Part shown: piece by piece, positions 7,973 to 16,271 of the stretch
How positions within the stretch are numbered: the first letter of the stretch is position 1
Layout: each line of letters starts with the position of its first letter
From: Terrimonas sp.
GTDB lineage: Bacteria; Bacteroidota; Bacteroidia; Chitinophagales; Chitinophagaceae
Direction: 5' to 3'
Assembly (NCBI GenBank): GCA_016125075.1
Contig: WGMO01000010.1
Span: 1 to 64,000, forward strand
Length of the DNA stretch: 64,000 nt
The notes under the pieces: model-generated
What the model saw: only the letters and a program-made list of their open reading frames with translations
Databases searched by the model: none
What the model was told of the DNA's origin: nothing
Program-made: the position numbers and the translations under genes

Positions 7973-9238
7973 TCATTTGCCCTTAAGCCTGTACTTTTTA
8001 TTCACTTTGGGATTTGTAAAATATTCGTTCAGCTCTTTCGCCGACATGTCATTGGTGATATCAATCGGGAGATCGATCAACTGAATCTGAATCTGTTTTA
8101 ACTCCTCTTTCAGTTTATTGGTCTTTTTTAAGATATCCGGATCCTTATCACCGATCCTCATATTGTCATTCACCATATATTCCAGTCTTTTGATCGATGT
8201 GCGGACCAGCGAAGCCTGGTTTTGTTCCACCACCCTGTTGGGAGCAGCCGCTTCTTTGACGGGTACCAGGGCAACCCCTACGCTGGGCATCACCTTACCG
8301 GTATTCTTGATCTTATCTTCAGATGAAGTGCTCATAATGGTGCCCGTCAGCGCAGTAGCCCCGGAAGTGAGATCAAAAGCGGTTCGGGTGCTCTTCGTTT
8401 TTTTAAGCCGCTTGTCCAACTGAAGAAAGGCAAATTTCAGTTTCAGGACATAGTTTTGAATATTGTCTTTCACCTGGTCAAACTCCTTGTTGGCGATCGG
8501 GTAATTCAGGGCATTTTTGACAATTACTTTCACAGATGCCGTATCCCTTGCCTGGAATTTGGTGGAACCGATAAAATTTAATACAATCGATCTTTGCCTG
8601 CCATCCTCATTGTCTTTCACAAAATCATAACCGGGGGTCCAGGAAAATTCATCATTACAATGTTGCACAAGTTTGAAATCCGAAATGGGTTCGCTGGACT
8701 TGAAGAGTATGTTCTCGATCGGGAAACTTCCGGTTTCACAGAGGATCCTGAATGATACCGTTTCTCCTTCTTCAATTACTAAATTATCGCTGACTGTCGG
8801 TTTGATCCTGGAGGGGATGATTTCGGTATTATAAAAAATAATGGTAATGGATGTATCGACAAATTCGTGGGCATCATGCAGGTTTTGCACTCCCAGGTTG
8901 ACTTTGTATTCCGTATCGTATTTCAGCTTCCCGGTCAGGAAAAATGATTTTTCGGCCTTGAAGGTCATTAATCCATCATCCTTATTGATCTTAAGCCCCA
9001 GGGGAGAGTTTTTCAGGTACCAGTAATAATCTGCTTCGTCTTTATTGATCTGGAATTTATAGAGCAGCGTTGAATCTACGTGCAGGGTAAAAAAGGGGTT
9101 CAGGTTTATGATCCTCAGTAAAGAATCTGTATTGACCGGAACCGGGGGTTGGGGCAGGGTATCGGTTAAGGTGGGTACCTGGGAATAGGTCTTTGCCAAG
9201 AAAAATAGAAATAATAAAGCCAGTGCTGTATTCTTCAT
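7973..9238 (-). CDS. Secreted protein of unknown function with Ig-like beta domains
   Basis: The family was not recognised. A signal peptide (residues 1-19, ending KTYSQ) predicts export. Residues about 40-250 are beta-rich and read like two Ig/cadherin-type domains (GLMTFKAEKSFFLTG; NEFSWTP-like segment DEFSWTPGYDFV). Residues about 265-421 are mostly helical and charged, with possible coiled coil (LKLKFAFLQLDKRLKKTK; KTNKLKEELKQIQIQLIDL). The C-terminus is very basic (NKKYRLKGK). No catalytic motif is visible. A surface or periplasmic structural role is a guess from composition only. It is transcribed singly, next to the hsp20 gene. Confidence 0.75.
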   Translation of the reverse strand: MKNTALALLFLFFLAKTYSQVPTLTDTLPQPPVPVNTDSLLRIINLNPFFTLHVDSTLLYKFQINKDEADYYWYLKNSPLGLKINKDDGLMTFKAEKSFFLTGKLKYDTEYKVNLGVQNLHDAHEFVDTSITIIFYNTEIIPSRIKPTVSDNLVIEEGETVSFRILCETGSFPIENILFKSSEPISDFKLVQHCNDEFSWTPGYDFVKDNEDGRQRSIVLNFIGSTKFQARDTASVKVIVKNALNYPIANKEFDQVKDNIQNYVLKLKFAFLQLDKRLKKTKSTRTAFDLTSGATALTGTIMSTSSEDKIKNTGKVMPSVGVALVPVKEAAAPNRVVEQNQASLVRTSIKRLEYMVNDNMRIGDKDPDILKKTNKLKEELKQIQIQLIDLPIDITNDMSAKELNEYFTNPKVNKKYRLKGK

Positions 9239-9329
9239 CCTGAATCTGTTTTAATGGGGTAATTCTGTGCAAAGTAAATTTATTTGCAAATAACGACCGT
9301 AAGTTTAATATAAGAAAACCCGGCTAAAT

Positions 9330-9359
9330 AAAAAACCCATCCCGAAGAATCGGGACGGG
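9330..9359 (-). terminator. Rho-independent terminator after the hsp20 gene
   Basis: On the reverse strand CCCGTCCCGA/TCGGGATGGG forms a 10-bp stem (one G-U pair) with a TTCT tetraloop, followed by six T, about 60 bp past the hsp20 stop. Confidence 0.85.
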
Positions 9360-9420
9360 ATGTAAACCAAAACCAACTGCTTATGAGAAACTTTTATAAT
9401 GATAACGTTTTAAAACTCTT

Positions 9421-9867
9421 TTAGTTGATGACGATCTCTTTACTGGTAGCTTTGACTTCCGCTTTCTTGGGAAGGTTTAATACCAATACTCCATTGACGT
9501 AAGAAGCTTCAATATGGGTTGCTTCAATTTTCTCGTCAATTGTGAAAGAACGCTTAAAATTGCGGAAGCTGAACTCTTTCCTGATCGTTTTCAGGTTTTC
9601 CTGCTTGTTTGCTGTATTTTTTTCACCCGTTATGGTGAGCAGGTTCCCTTCCAGCGACACCTTAAAATCTGATTTTTCGAATCCTGGTGCGATGATTTCC
9701 ACCCTGTAGGCATCGTTGGATTCCTGGATGTTTACCGGCACAAAATTCCGGGTACCCAGTTTATCCAATCCTTCGTTAAAGAATACGGGCAGACCATTGA
9801 TGATTTCATCAAAAATGCCGTCTACGGTCTTATCGAATGGCCGGCTGTTGAATTTTACCTGTGTCAT
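9421..9867 (-). CDS. Small heat shock protein, Hsp20/alpha-crystallin family
   Basis: An ATP-independent cytoplasmic chaperone that holds unfolding proteins for refolding. The 148 residues contain a full alpha-crystallin domain (about residues 45-140): DAYRVEIIAPGFEKSDFKV, the GNLLTITGEK strand, and the closing ASYVNGVLVLNLPKK with a GVL motif. The C-terminal tail ends KEIVIN and contains the I-x-I type motif used in oligomer assembly. The gene is monocistronic with its own terminator. No CIRCE element was found upstream. Confidence 0.93.
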   Translation of the reverse strand: MTQVKFNSRPFDKTVDGIFDEIINGLPVFFNEGLDKLGTRNFVPVNIQESNDAYRVEIIAPGFEKSDFKVSLEGNLLTITGEKNTANKQENLKTIRKEFSFRNFKRSFTIDEKIEATHIEASYVNGVLVLNLPKKAEVKATSKEIVIN

Positions 9868-10059
9868 AGTTTTCTTATTGAGGTTAATAATTTTTTTTAG
9901 AAATCGTCAAACAGCATACCAGTGGCTTAAATGCTCTTTTCTCCTGACAATTCTAATCAATTCAAAACCGTGATAAGCCATAATTTCCGAAATCCGGAAT
10001 AATTCCTGACAGAATTACTGATATTGTAAACTAAGAAAACAGAACACAACTTTTTACTT

Positions 10060-10067
10060 TAATTTTG
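10060..10067 (+). promoter_or_regulatory. -7 promoter box of the bacilliredoxin gene (TAATTTTG)
   Basis: Matches TAnnTTTG, 22 bp before the ATG of the bacilliredoxin gene. Confidence 0.5.
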
Positions 10068-10089
10068 TGTTCTTTAAATTAAAATAAAC

Positions 10090-10506
10090 ATGTATCCAGA
10101 AGAAATTGTAATTCCCATGAAGGAGGAACTCACTGAAAATGGGTTTACAGAGTTACTGACTGCCTCCGAAGTTGACGCCCAGCTTTCAAAGAAAGGCACC
10201 ACACTGGTAATGATAAATTCCGTTTGTGGTTGTTCCGCCGGTACGGCTCGTCCGGGAGTGGTCATGGCAGTCATTAACAGCACCAAAAAACCCGATTTCC
10301 TAACCACCGCTTTTGCCGGCTTTGATATTGAAGCCATCAACAAGGTGAGGGAACATCTACTACCGTATCCCCCTTCTTCTCCGGCCATTGCCCTATTCAA
10401 GGATGGTCAATTGGTTCATTTTATTGAGCGACACCAGATTGAGGGAAGACCGGCCCAGGTAATAGCCAATAACCTGATCGGGGCATTTGAAGAGCATTGT
10501 AATTAA
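10090..10506 (+). CDS. BrxA/BrxB family bacilliredoxin
   Basis: A thioredoxin-fold protein of the YphP/YqiW family. In Firmicutes such proteins remove bacillithiol from oxidised protein thiols. The unusual CXC active site is visible as SVCGCSAGTARPGV at about residues 45-58, and the family motif YPPSSPAIALF-like segment follows. Length (138) is normal for the family. Whether this organism makes bacillithiol cannot be judged here, as no bsh gene is in the window. The gene is monocistronic, with a -7 box before and a strong terminator behind. Confidence 0.92.
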   Translation: MYPEEIVIPMKEELTENGFTELLTASEVDAQLSKKGTTLVMINSVCGCSAGTARPGVVMAVINSTKKPDFLTTAFAGFDIEAINKVREHLLPYPPSSPAIALFKDGQLVHFIERHQIEGRPAQVIANNLIGAFEEHCN

Positions 10507-10526
10507 TTTGTAAAAATGGCAGCTAT

Positions 10527-10555
10527 AACCTTCCCACGGGAAGGTTTTATTTTTT
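10527..10555 (+). terminator. Rho-independent terminator after the bacilliredoxin gene
   Basis: A perfect stem AACCTTCC/GGAAGGTT with a short loop is followed by TTATTTTTT, 20 bp past the stop codon. Confidence 0.85.
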
Positions 10556-10625
10556 AATGGACCATCAATCCATTTGATTTGTATATTCGCTTCCACTCAA
10601 TTTTTATCAAAATCAAAAAGCGATA

Positions 10626-11921
10626 ATGTATCCTAATCTTTATTATGCTTTCAGGGACCTTTTTGGTGTGGAATTGCCATTTCTGCGGTTTGTAAACAGT
10701 TTCGGGTTTTTTGTGGCGCTTTCCTTTATCCTGGCGGCTTTTGTACTTACGCTTGAATTAAAAAGAAAAAGTAAACAGGGTTTTTTTAAACCAACCGAAA
10801 TAGATGTCATGGTCGGCAAACCGGCCACCCAATCGGAATTGCTCCTGAATTTTGTCCTTGGTTTTATTTTAGGATATAAGATATTAGGATTATTCATCAT
10901 GAGTAAAGCCGCAACCAATGATCCCCAGGCATTTATTTTTTCCGGCATCGGCAGCTGGCCGGCCGGGATCATCCTCGGGTTCCTATTTGCCGGATTGAAA
11001 TGGTGGGAAAAGAACAAGCAAAAACTTCCCAAACCCGAACAAAGAAAGATCAGGATTTGGCCACAGGACAGGGTGGGGGAAATCACCATTATTGCCCTCG
11101 TTTTTGGCTTATTGGGTGCCAAGTTATTCGACATTTTTGAAAATTGGTCTGATTTTTTAAAACATCCCTCTTCCTATATTTTTTCCCCGGCCGGACTCAC
11201 ATTTTACGGTGGGCTGATCTGCGCCACAATCGCCATCTGGTGGTATGCCAGGAAAAACAATATTGGAATCCTTCACCTCAGCGATGCAGCTGCTCCCGCA
11301 CTTATGCTTTCATACAGTACAGGAAGGATTGGTTGCCAGGTAGCCGGTGACGGGGATTGGGGGATCCATAATTCTGCTTATGGCGTGGATGCCGCGGGAA
11401 CCATTTTCAAGGCCAGTCCCGAACAGTTTACGCAGGCCATCCAAGAAAATGCCCAGTACTTCACGGGCCAGTTTGGTGGCCTTGACAAAGTACCCCACCT
11501 CAGTGTTGCCAAGCCGCACCTGCTGAACTTCCTGCCCGATTGGATGTTTGCCTTCGACTTTCCCCATAATGTAAATGAAGAGGGCGTGAAACTGGCCAAT
11601 TGCCTCGACGATAAGTATTGTGCTCACTTACCCATTCCGGTATTCCCAACCCCTTTTTATGAAACCCTCATGTGCCTGGCACTCTTTGGGATACTATGGG
11701 CCATCCGTAAAAAACTGAAAGTGCCTGGAACTATTTTTTCTATTTATTTGATAATGAACGGCATAGAGAGATTTTTTATTGAAAAAATAAGGGTCAATAA
11801 CCGTTTGGATATTTTTGGCTTTCAACCCACACAGGCTGAAGTCATTTCCTCGCTGCTGGTGCTCACCGGTTTATTGCTTTTCTATTTCCTGACCAAAAGG
11901 AGTCAAAAAAGCCCGGCCTGA
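10626..11921 (+). CDS. lgt: Phosphatidylglycerol--prolipoprotein diacylglyceryl transferase
   Basis: An inner-membrane enzyme that transfers diacylglycerol from phosphatidylglycerol to the lipobox cysteine of prolipoproteins, the first step of lipoprotein maturation. Several membrane helices are visible. The Lgt signature appears as GRIGCQVAGDGDWG, a variant of GRxGNFxNGE, and the conserved ends FPTPFYETLMC and ERFFIEKIRVNNR are present. At 431 residues it is longer than E. coli Lgt (291), mainly through an insertion between the signature and the C-terminal helices, as seen in other Bacteroidota. Its substrates in this window would include the DUF4249, LptE and NTF2-like lipoproteins. Confidence 0.92.
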   Translation: MYPNLYYAFRDLFGVELPFLRFVNSFGFFVALSFILAAFVLTLELKRKSKQGFFKPTEIDVMVGKPATQSELLLNFVLGFILGYKILGLFIMSKAATNDPQAFIFSGIGSWPAGIILGFLFAGLKWWEKNKQKLPKPEQRKIRIWPQDRVGEITIIALVFGLLGAKLFDIFENWSDFLKHPSSYIFSPAGLTFYGGLICATIAIWWYARKNNIGILHLSDAAAPALMLSYSTGRIGCQVAGDGDWGIHNSAYGVDAAGTIFKASPEQFTQAIQENAQYFTGQFGGLDKVPHLSVAKPHLLNFLPDWMFAFDFPHNVNEEGVKLANCLDDKYCAHLPIPVFPTPFYETLMCLALFGILWAIRKKLKVPGTIFSIYLIMNGIERFFIEKIRVNNRLDIFGFQPTQAEVISSLLVLTGLLLFYFLTKRSQKSPA

Positions 11922-11955
11922 TAAATTATCCAGATAATTCATGAGAAAAAATCGC

Positions 11956-12010
11956 AGGATTCAAAAAGCTGAAAGGGTTATTCCTGCTGCATTTCAGGCG
12001 AATCCTTTTT
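11956..12010 (+). terminator. Long two-helix terminator after lgt
   Basis: AGGATTC pairs with GAATCCT and, inside it, CTGAAA pairs with TTTCAG; TTTTT follows immediately. The inner loop is 17 nt. Confidence 0.6.
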
Positions 12011-12072
12011 GATATTACCTTTTTCGGGTAAAGTTTTTTCCACAACAGCTATGAGAAACGGGATTTGCGGCG

Positions 12073-12080
12073 TATTTTTG
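12073..12080 (+). promoter_or_regulatory. -7 promoter box of the sigma factor gene (TATTTTTG)
   Basis: Matches TAnnTTTG, 92 bp before the start of the sigma factor gene. Confidence 0.45.
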
Positions 12081-12172
12081 CAGACGGTCTTGGACGGTAA
12101 ATTAACTTACCCTTTGCAACTTCCTTAGAACAAACCAGGTCAACATTCGTTTTTATTAAGTAATTATTTAGT

Positions 12173-13030
12173 ATGAGGCAACTTAAAATTGCTACACAGA
12201 TCACGAACAGGGATTCGCAGGCAGTAGAGAAGTATTTACAGGAAATTTCAAAGATTCCAATGATTACTCCTGAAGAGGAGACTACTCTCGCCCAGCGAAT
12301 CAAAATGGGTGATCAGAAAGCATTAGACAAATTAGTACAAGCCAACCTGCGTTTTGTGGTATCCGTTGCAAAGCAATATCAACACCAGGGGCTTTCTCTT
12401 AGCGACTTGATCAATGAGGGTAACCTGGGTTTGATAAAAGCAGCTCAACGTTTCGATGAAACGAAGGGTTTCAAATTCATTTCTTATGCGGTTTGGTGGA
12501 TCCGCCAGTCAATTTTACAGGCTCTTGCCGAACAGGGAAGACTGGTACGTCTGCCCCAGAATAAAATTGGCACTTATAACAAAGCGAATAAGGCGTATAT
12601 GGCCTTTGAACAGGAATTTGAAAGAGAGCCCAGCACAGAAGAACTGGCCGACATTCTTGAAATGAGTGAAACAGAGATCAATAATATTTTCCAGAGTAAT
12701 ACCCGGCACACTTCATTGGACGCTCCCGTTCATGAGGCTGAAGACGTTGCAATGGGTGATCTGCTGGAAGGTAGTGATGATACCGATGAAGATGTGATGA
12801 AGGATTCTTTGAGAAACGAAATCAGGAGAATACTTAAATCATTAAGCCCCAGGGAAGCTGAAATAGTTAACGCGTATTTTGGTTTAGATGGCGAAAATGG
12901 TGTCACCATCGAACAGATCGGGCAGAAATACGATCTAACCAAAGAGCGTATCCGCCAGATCAAGGAAAGAGCAATCAAACGTTTGCAAAAAGCCCGTTAC
13001 AGTAATGCTTTAAAAGCATACCTGGGCTAA
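12173..13030 (+). CDS. rpoD: RNA polymerase primary sigma factor (RpoD/SigA family)
   Basis: Directs RNA polymerase to housekeeping promoters. Regions 1.2 to 4.2 are all present: region 1.2 (AVEKYLQEISKIPMITPEEE), region 2 (RFVVSVAKQYQHQGLSLSDL and the helix FKFISYAVWWIRQSILQAL), region 3, and the region 4.2 helix-turn-helix (LTKERIRQIKERAIKRLQ). At 285 residues it lacks region 1.1 and the large non-conserved insert, as is normal for the Bacteroidota primary factor, which recognises TTTG/TAnnTTTG rather than TTGACA/TATAAT. Such -7 boxes occur before many genes here. Monocistronic with its own terminator. Confidence 0.93.
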   Translation: MRQLKIATQITNRDSQAVEKYLQEISKIPMITPEEETTLAQRIKMGDQKALDKLVQANLRFVVSVAKQYQHQGLSLSDLINEGNLGLIKAAQRFDETKGFKFISYAVWWIRQSILQALAEQGRLVRLPQNKIGTYNKANKAYMAFEQEFEREPSTEELADILEMSETEINNIFQSNTRHTSLDAPVHEAEDVAMGDLLEGSDDTDEDVMKDSLRNEIRRILKSLSPREAEIVNAYFGLDGENGVTIEQIGQKYDLTKERIRQIKERAIKRLQKARYSNALKAYLG

Positions 13031-13091
13031 AATCATATAATTGTTTTTCTGAATATTGCAGGAATCCTAAAACTTAATTGATGGGTTATTT

Positions 13092-13122
13092 GCGGCCCCG
13101 GATTTCCGGGGCTGCTTTTTTT
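13092..13122 (+). terminator. Rho-independent terminator after the sigma factor gene
   Basis: A 10-bp stem GCGGCCCCGG/CCGGGGCTGC with an ATTT loop and seven T, 61 bp past the stop. Confidence 0.88.
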
Positions 13123-13156
13123 AGGCATCTTTTGAACAAAAAACTGGAAAGCAGGT

Positions 13157-13164
13157 TATTTTTG
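13157..13164 (+). promoter_or_regulatory. -7 promoter box of the DUF4249 gene (TATTTTTG)
   Basis: Matches TAnnTTTG only 12 bp before the ATG, so the transcript would have a very short leader. Confidence 0.5.
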
Positions 13165-13175
13165 TACAATTCTTT

Positions 13176-14063
13176 ATGAAAATTTATTCCTCCCTTTTTG
13201 TAGTAGTCGCTTGTTCCATTTTTTTTTCCTGTGAAAAAGCGGTTTCTATCGACTTAAAAGATGCTTCCGGCAAACTGGTGGTTGATGCGACAATCGAGAA
13301 TGGTATGGCACCGGTGGTCATTTTATCAAAGAGCCTGGGCTATTTTTCCGAAATCAATCCAACTATCCTGGCGAATAGCTTTGTCAGGGATGCTGAGGTG
13401 TTCATATCAAACGGGGTGAAAACACATCAGTTAAAAGAATATGCGGTCCCTTTGGGCGGAGGCAATACCTTTTATTACTATTCCATTGACTCGACCGATA
13501 TTGGTTCTGCCTTTACCGGGGAACTTGCACATCGTTATGACCTGCGGATCATATGGCAGGGAACAGAATACAAGGCGACTACCACGATCCCCCAAACCAC
13601 CCGGCATATCGATTCATTGTTCTGGCGGGATGCTCCTCCCGGCAATGACTCGGGCAAAGTGGCCCTGGTAGTGAGGGCAACCGATCAGCCCGGGTATGGT
13701 GATTATATCCGCTATTTCACCAAAAGAAACAGCGAGCCTTTTTATCCCGGTATCAATTCGGTGTATGATGACCAGATCATCGACGGTATCACCTACGAAA
13801 TCGAGGTGGAAAGGGGTGTGAATAAGAATGAAGAAAGAACGGATGGCTATACCTTTTTTGATAAAGGGGATACGGTAACCCTTAAACTCTGCAATATCGA
13901 TAAAGCCACATACGATTTCTGGAGAACTGTCGAATTCAGCTATGCAAATATTGGCAACCCATTTTCCACCCCTACTAAAATAACCGGCAATATCAGCAAT
14001 AATGCACTGGGTTATTTTGGAGGGTATGCAGCTCAATACAGAACGATCATCATTCCCCGTTAA
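13176..14063 (+). CDS. DUF4249 family lipoprotein
   Basis: A signal peptide with lipobox (IFFSC, Cys19) predicts a lipid-anchored envelope protein. The start of the mature part, EKAVSIDLKDASGKLVVDATIENG, and the segments SLFWRDAPPG and GYGDYIRYFTKRNSEPF fit the DUF4249 family of Bacteroidota. Members are usually encoded beside a TonB-dependent receptor and are thought to assist it at the surface. Here no receptor gene is near, so it is an orphan. It has its own promoter with a very short leader; trxB follows behind a separate promoter. Confidence 0.85.
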   Translation: MKIYSSLFVVVACSIFFSCEKAVSIDLKDASGKLVVDATIENGMAPVVILSKSLGYFSEINPTILANSFVRDAEVFISNGVKTHQLKEYAVPLGGGNTFYYYSIDSTDIGSAFTGELAHRYDLRIIWQGTEYKATTTIPQTTRHIDSLFWRDAPPGNDSGKVALVVRATDQPGYGDYIRYFTKRNSEPFYPGINSVYDDQIIDGITYEIEVERGVNKNEERTDGYTFFDKGDTVTLKLCNIDKATYDFWRTVEFSYANIGNPFSTPTKITGNISNNALGYFGGYAAQYRTIIIPR

Positions 14064-14117
14064 CCTCCTATTTCCCCTTTGTCATTTAAGTCACCAACAA
14101 TCTTGGTTGAATTGGCT

Positions 14118-14125
14118 TAATTTTG
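14118..14125 (+). promoter_or_regulatory. -7 promoter box of trxB (TAATTTTG)
   Basis: Matches TAnnTTTG, 22 bp before the trxB ATG. Confidence 0.5.
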
Positions 14126-14147
14126 TGCACTTTTAAAAATTTAAAGG

Positions 14148-15095
14148 ATGGATAATAATAACAGCGAAAGGATTCATTGCCTGATCATCGGTTCAGGACC
14201 CGCCGGCTATACTGCCGCCATTTATGCTGCGAGGGCCAATATGAAACCCGTCTTATACCAGGGTATCCAACCGGGTGGTCAGCTTACCATCACCACAGAA
14301 GTTGAAAATTATCCGGGATATGCGGATGGAGTGCAGGGACCTGAAATGATGATCCATTTTGAAAAACAGGCCACCCGAATGGGTGCTGATATCCGTTATG
14401 GTCTGGCCACCAAAGTTGATTTTTCTGCACAACCCTATAAGGTCTGGATCGATGATGAAAAAATACTGGAAGCCGATGCGGTAATTATTGCCACGGGAGC
14501 TTCAGCCAAATGGCTGGGTCTGGAAAGTGAAGAACGTTTCAATGGATTTGGGGTCAGTGCCTGTGCGGTCTGTGATGGCTTCTTTTTCAGGGGTAAGGAT
14601 GTGGCGATAGTAGGCGCCGGAGATACTGCAGCGGAAGAAGCCTTATATTTAAGCAAGCTTTGCACGACGGTTCACATGTTTATCCGCAGGGATGAAATGA
14701 GGGCCAGCAAAGTCATGCAGGACCGGGTCAAGGCTACCCCGAACATCAAGATATACTGGAATACGGATACGGAAGAAATCCTGGGCGATAAAAAAGTTGA
14801 ATCGGTACGGATCAAAAATAATAAAACCGGTGAATCACAGGTCATCCCTGTTAATGGGTTTTTTGTGGCCATCGGACACCAGCCCAATTCCGATATCTTC
14901 AAGGGGTGGATTGACATGGATGAAGCCGGGTATATCAAAACGATCCCGGGTTCCGCCCGGACAAATATTGAAGGTGTGTTTGCTGCCGGTGATGTACAGG
15001 ACAAGATTTACCGGCAGGCCGTTACGGCAGCGGGTACCGGCTGTATGGCGGCACTGGATGCTGAAAGGTATTTAAGCGCCAGGGCCATACTGTAG
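14148..15095 (+). CDS. trxB: Thioredoxin-disulfide reductase
   Basis: A flavoenzyme that passes electrons from NADPH through FAD and a redox disulfide to thioredoxin in the cytoplasm. Visible motifs are the FAD-binding GSGPAGYTAAIYAARA at the N-terminus, the redox pair in SACAVCDGFF (CxxC, about residue 140), the NADPH-binding GAGDTAAEEALYLS, and the C-terminal FAD motif GVFAAGDVQDKIYRQ. Length (315) is normal. It probably shares a transcript with folB 37 bp downstream. Two thioredoxin-fold genes occur later in the window, but both look exported. Confidence 0.96.
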   Translation: MDNNNSERIHCLIIGSGPAGYTAAIYAARANMKPVLYQGIQPGGQLTITTEVENYPGYADGVQGPEMMIHFEKQATRMGADIRYGLATKVDFSAQPYKVWIDDEKILEADAVIIATGASAKWLGLESEERFNGFGVSACAVCDGFFFRGKDVAIVGAGDTAAEEALYLSKLCTTVHMFIRRDEMRASKVMQDRVKATPNIKIYWNTDTEEILGDKKVESVRIKNNKTGESQVIPVNGFFVAIGHQPNSDIFKGWIDMDEAGYIKTIPGSARTNIEGVFAAGDVQDKIYRQAVTAAGTGCMAALDAERYLSARAIL

Positions 15096-15132
15096 CCTAT
15101 TTAAAAAACAGGAACCTACAATTTACCAGGCA

Positions 15133-15504
15133 ATGAAAGATGAGCAGCAAATAACGGTCAGGCTTCAGGACCTTCGTTTTTTTTCCTACCATGGTCTTTA
15201 CCCGGAAGAAAGAAAAAACGGGAATGAATTTATCGCTGACCTGGCGATTTTTTTTGAGACGGGAAATCCTCATCCAATCACGAAAATCGAAGAAACGGTA
15301 GATTATGCCAGGTTATTTGAAATTGTGCAATCAGAAATGGACAACCCCCGGGATCTGCTGGAGACGGTTGCAACGGTAATCGGGGAAAGGATATCGGAGG
15401 AATTTTCCCTTGTCAATGAAATTGTAGTTTCCGTTACCAAGCTAAACGCTCCCATTCCTGGCTTCTCTGGCAAGGTTTCTGTTACGTACCATAAGAAGAA
15501 ATAA
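15133..15504 (+). CDS. folB: Dihydroneopterin aldolase
   Basis: Catalyses cleavage of 7,8-dihydroneopterin to 6-hydroxymethyl-dihydropterin and glycolaldehyde in folate synthesis. The 123 residues match the family: the N-terminal RLQDLRFFSYHGLYPEER with the conserved Tyr/His/Gly and Glu, DYARLFEIV in the middle, and the C-terminal KLNAPIPGFSGKVSV with the catalytic lysine region. The next gene begins 9 bp after its stop, so trxB, folB and the TPR gene are probably co-transcribed. A folate-cycle gene, 5-formyl-THF cyclo-ligase, lies 4 kb further right. Confidence 0.92.
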   Translation: MKDEQQITVRLQDLRFFSYHGLYPEERKNGNEFIADLAIFFETGNPHPITKIEETVDYARLFEIVQSEMDNPRDLLETVATVIGERISEEFSLVNEIVVSVTKLNAPIPGFSGKVSVTYHKKK

Positions 15505-15513
15505 CCATACACT

Positions 15514-16269
15514 ATGAAGCAATTCTTGCTCCTCTTTTATTTTTTTCAAAGCGGTACTTCGCTTTTTGGGCAGGATGTCAGCCTGATCATCAGGGAAGCT
15601 GACCGTTTGGAATCCTCCTTAAATGAATCTGCTGCGTATGAAAAATTCAAACTGGCATTAAAGACTGACCACCGAAATTATTATGCATTGTGGAAATGCA
15701 GTGAGCTTTGCAGCCGCATTGGAAGGAGGCAGGCCACCCGGGGGAAGCAAATGGATTTTTATAAGGCCGGCAGGATCTATGCCGAATCTGCCATCAGGGT
15801 GGACCCGGCACAGGCTGATGGGTATTATGCATTATCAGTTGCCATGGGCCGACTTGCGATGATGGAAAGTGGTAATGACAGAATTAAGGCTGTAAAAGCC
15901 ATCAAAGAAAATGCTGATAAGGCCCTGGCTATTAATCCTACCCATGGAAGGGCCTGGCATGTATTGGGAAAATGGCATTATGAAGTCAGTAACCTGAATG
16001 CAGTGGAAAAGGCTGCATTAAAGATCTTTTACGGGGGTCTGCCAAAATCATCATTGAAGGAATCTATCAAAGCATATGAGAAAGCTATGCAGTACGAACC
16101 TGCTTTTGCCCTGAACAACCTGGAACTGGCCAAGGCCTATCACCGGAATAACCAGGATGATAAAGCGATTGCATTACTCAGGTTGTTACCCACCATTGCG
16201 GATAGAACGGAAGATGATAAGGGGATCAAGGAGGAAGGGAAAAAATTGTACGAAAAGCTTTCCCGCTGA
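15514..16269 (+). CDS. Secreted tetratricopeptide-repeat protein
   Basis: A signal peptide (residues 1-19, ending SLFGQ) is followed by helical repeats over the rest of the 251 residues. TPR-like units can be seen at SAAYEKFKLALKTDHRNYYALW, YYALSVAMGRLAMMES..., ALAINPTHGRAWHVLGKWHYE and KAYEKAMQYEPAFALNNLELAKAYH-like segments. TPR arrays mediate protein contacts; no enzymatic motif is seen. The gene is tightly coupled to folB. It probably acts in the periplasm, and its partner is unknown. Similar Bacteroidota proteins resemble regulators of microtubule-dynamics-like TPR proteins by name only. Confidence 0.75.
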   Translation: MKQFLLLFYFFQSGTSLFGQDVSLIIREADRLESSLNESAAYEKFKLALKTDHRNYYALWKCSELCSRIGRRQATRGKQMDFYKAGRIYAESAIRVDPAQADGYYALSVAMGRLAMMESGNDRIKAVKAIKENADKALAINPTHGRAWHVLGKWHYEVSNLNAVEKAALKIFYGGLPKSSLKESIKAYEKAMQYEPAFALNNLELAKAYHRNNQDDKAIALLRLLPTIADRTEDDKGIKEEGKKLYEKLSR

Positions 16270-16271
16270 GG

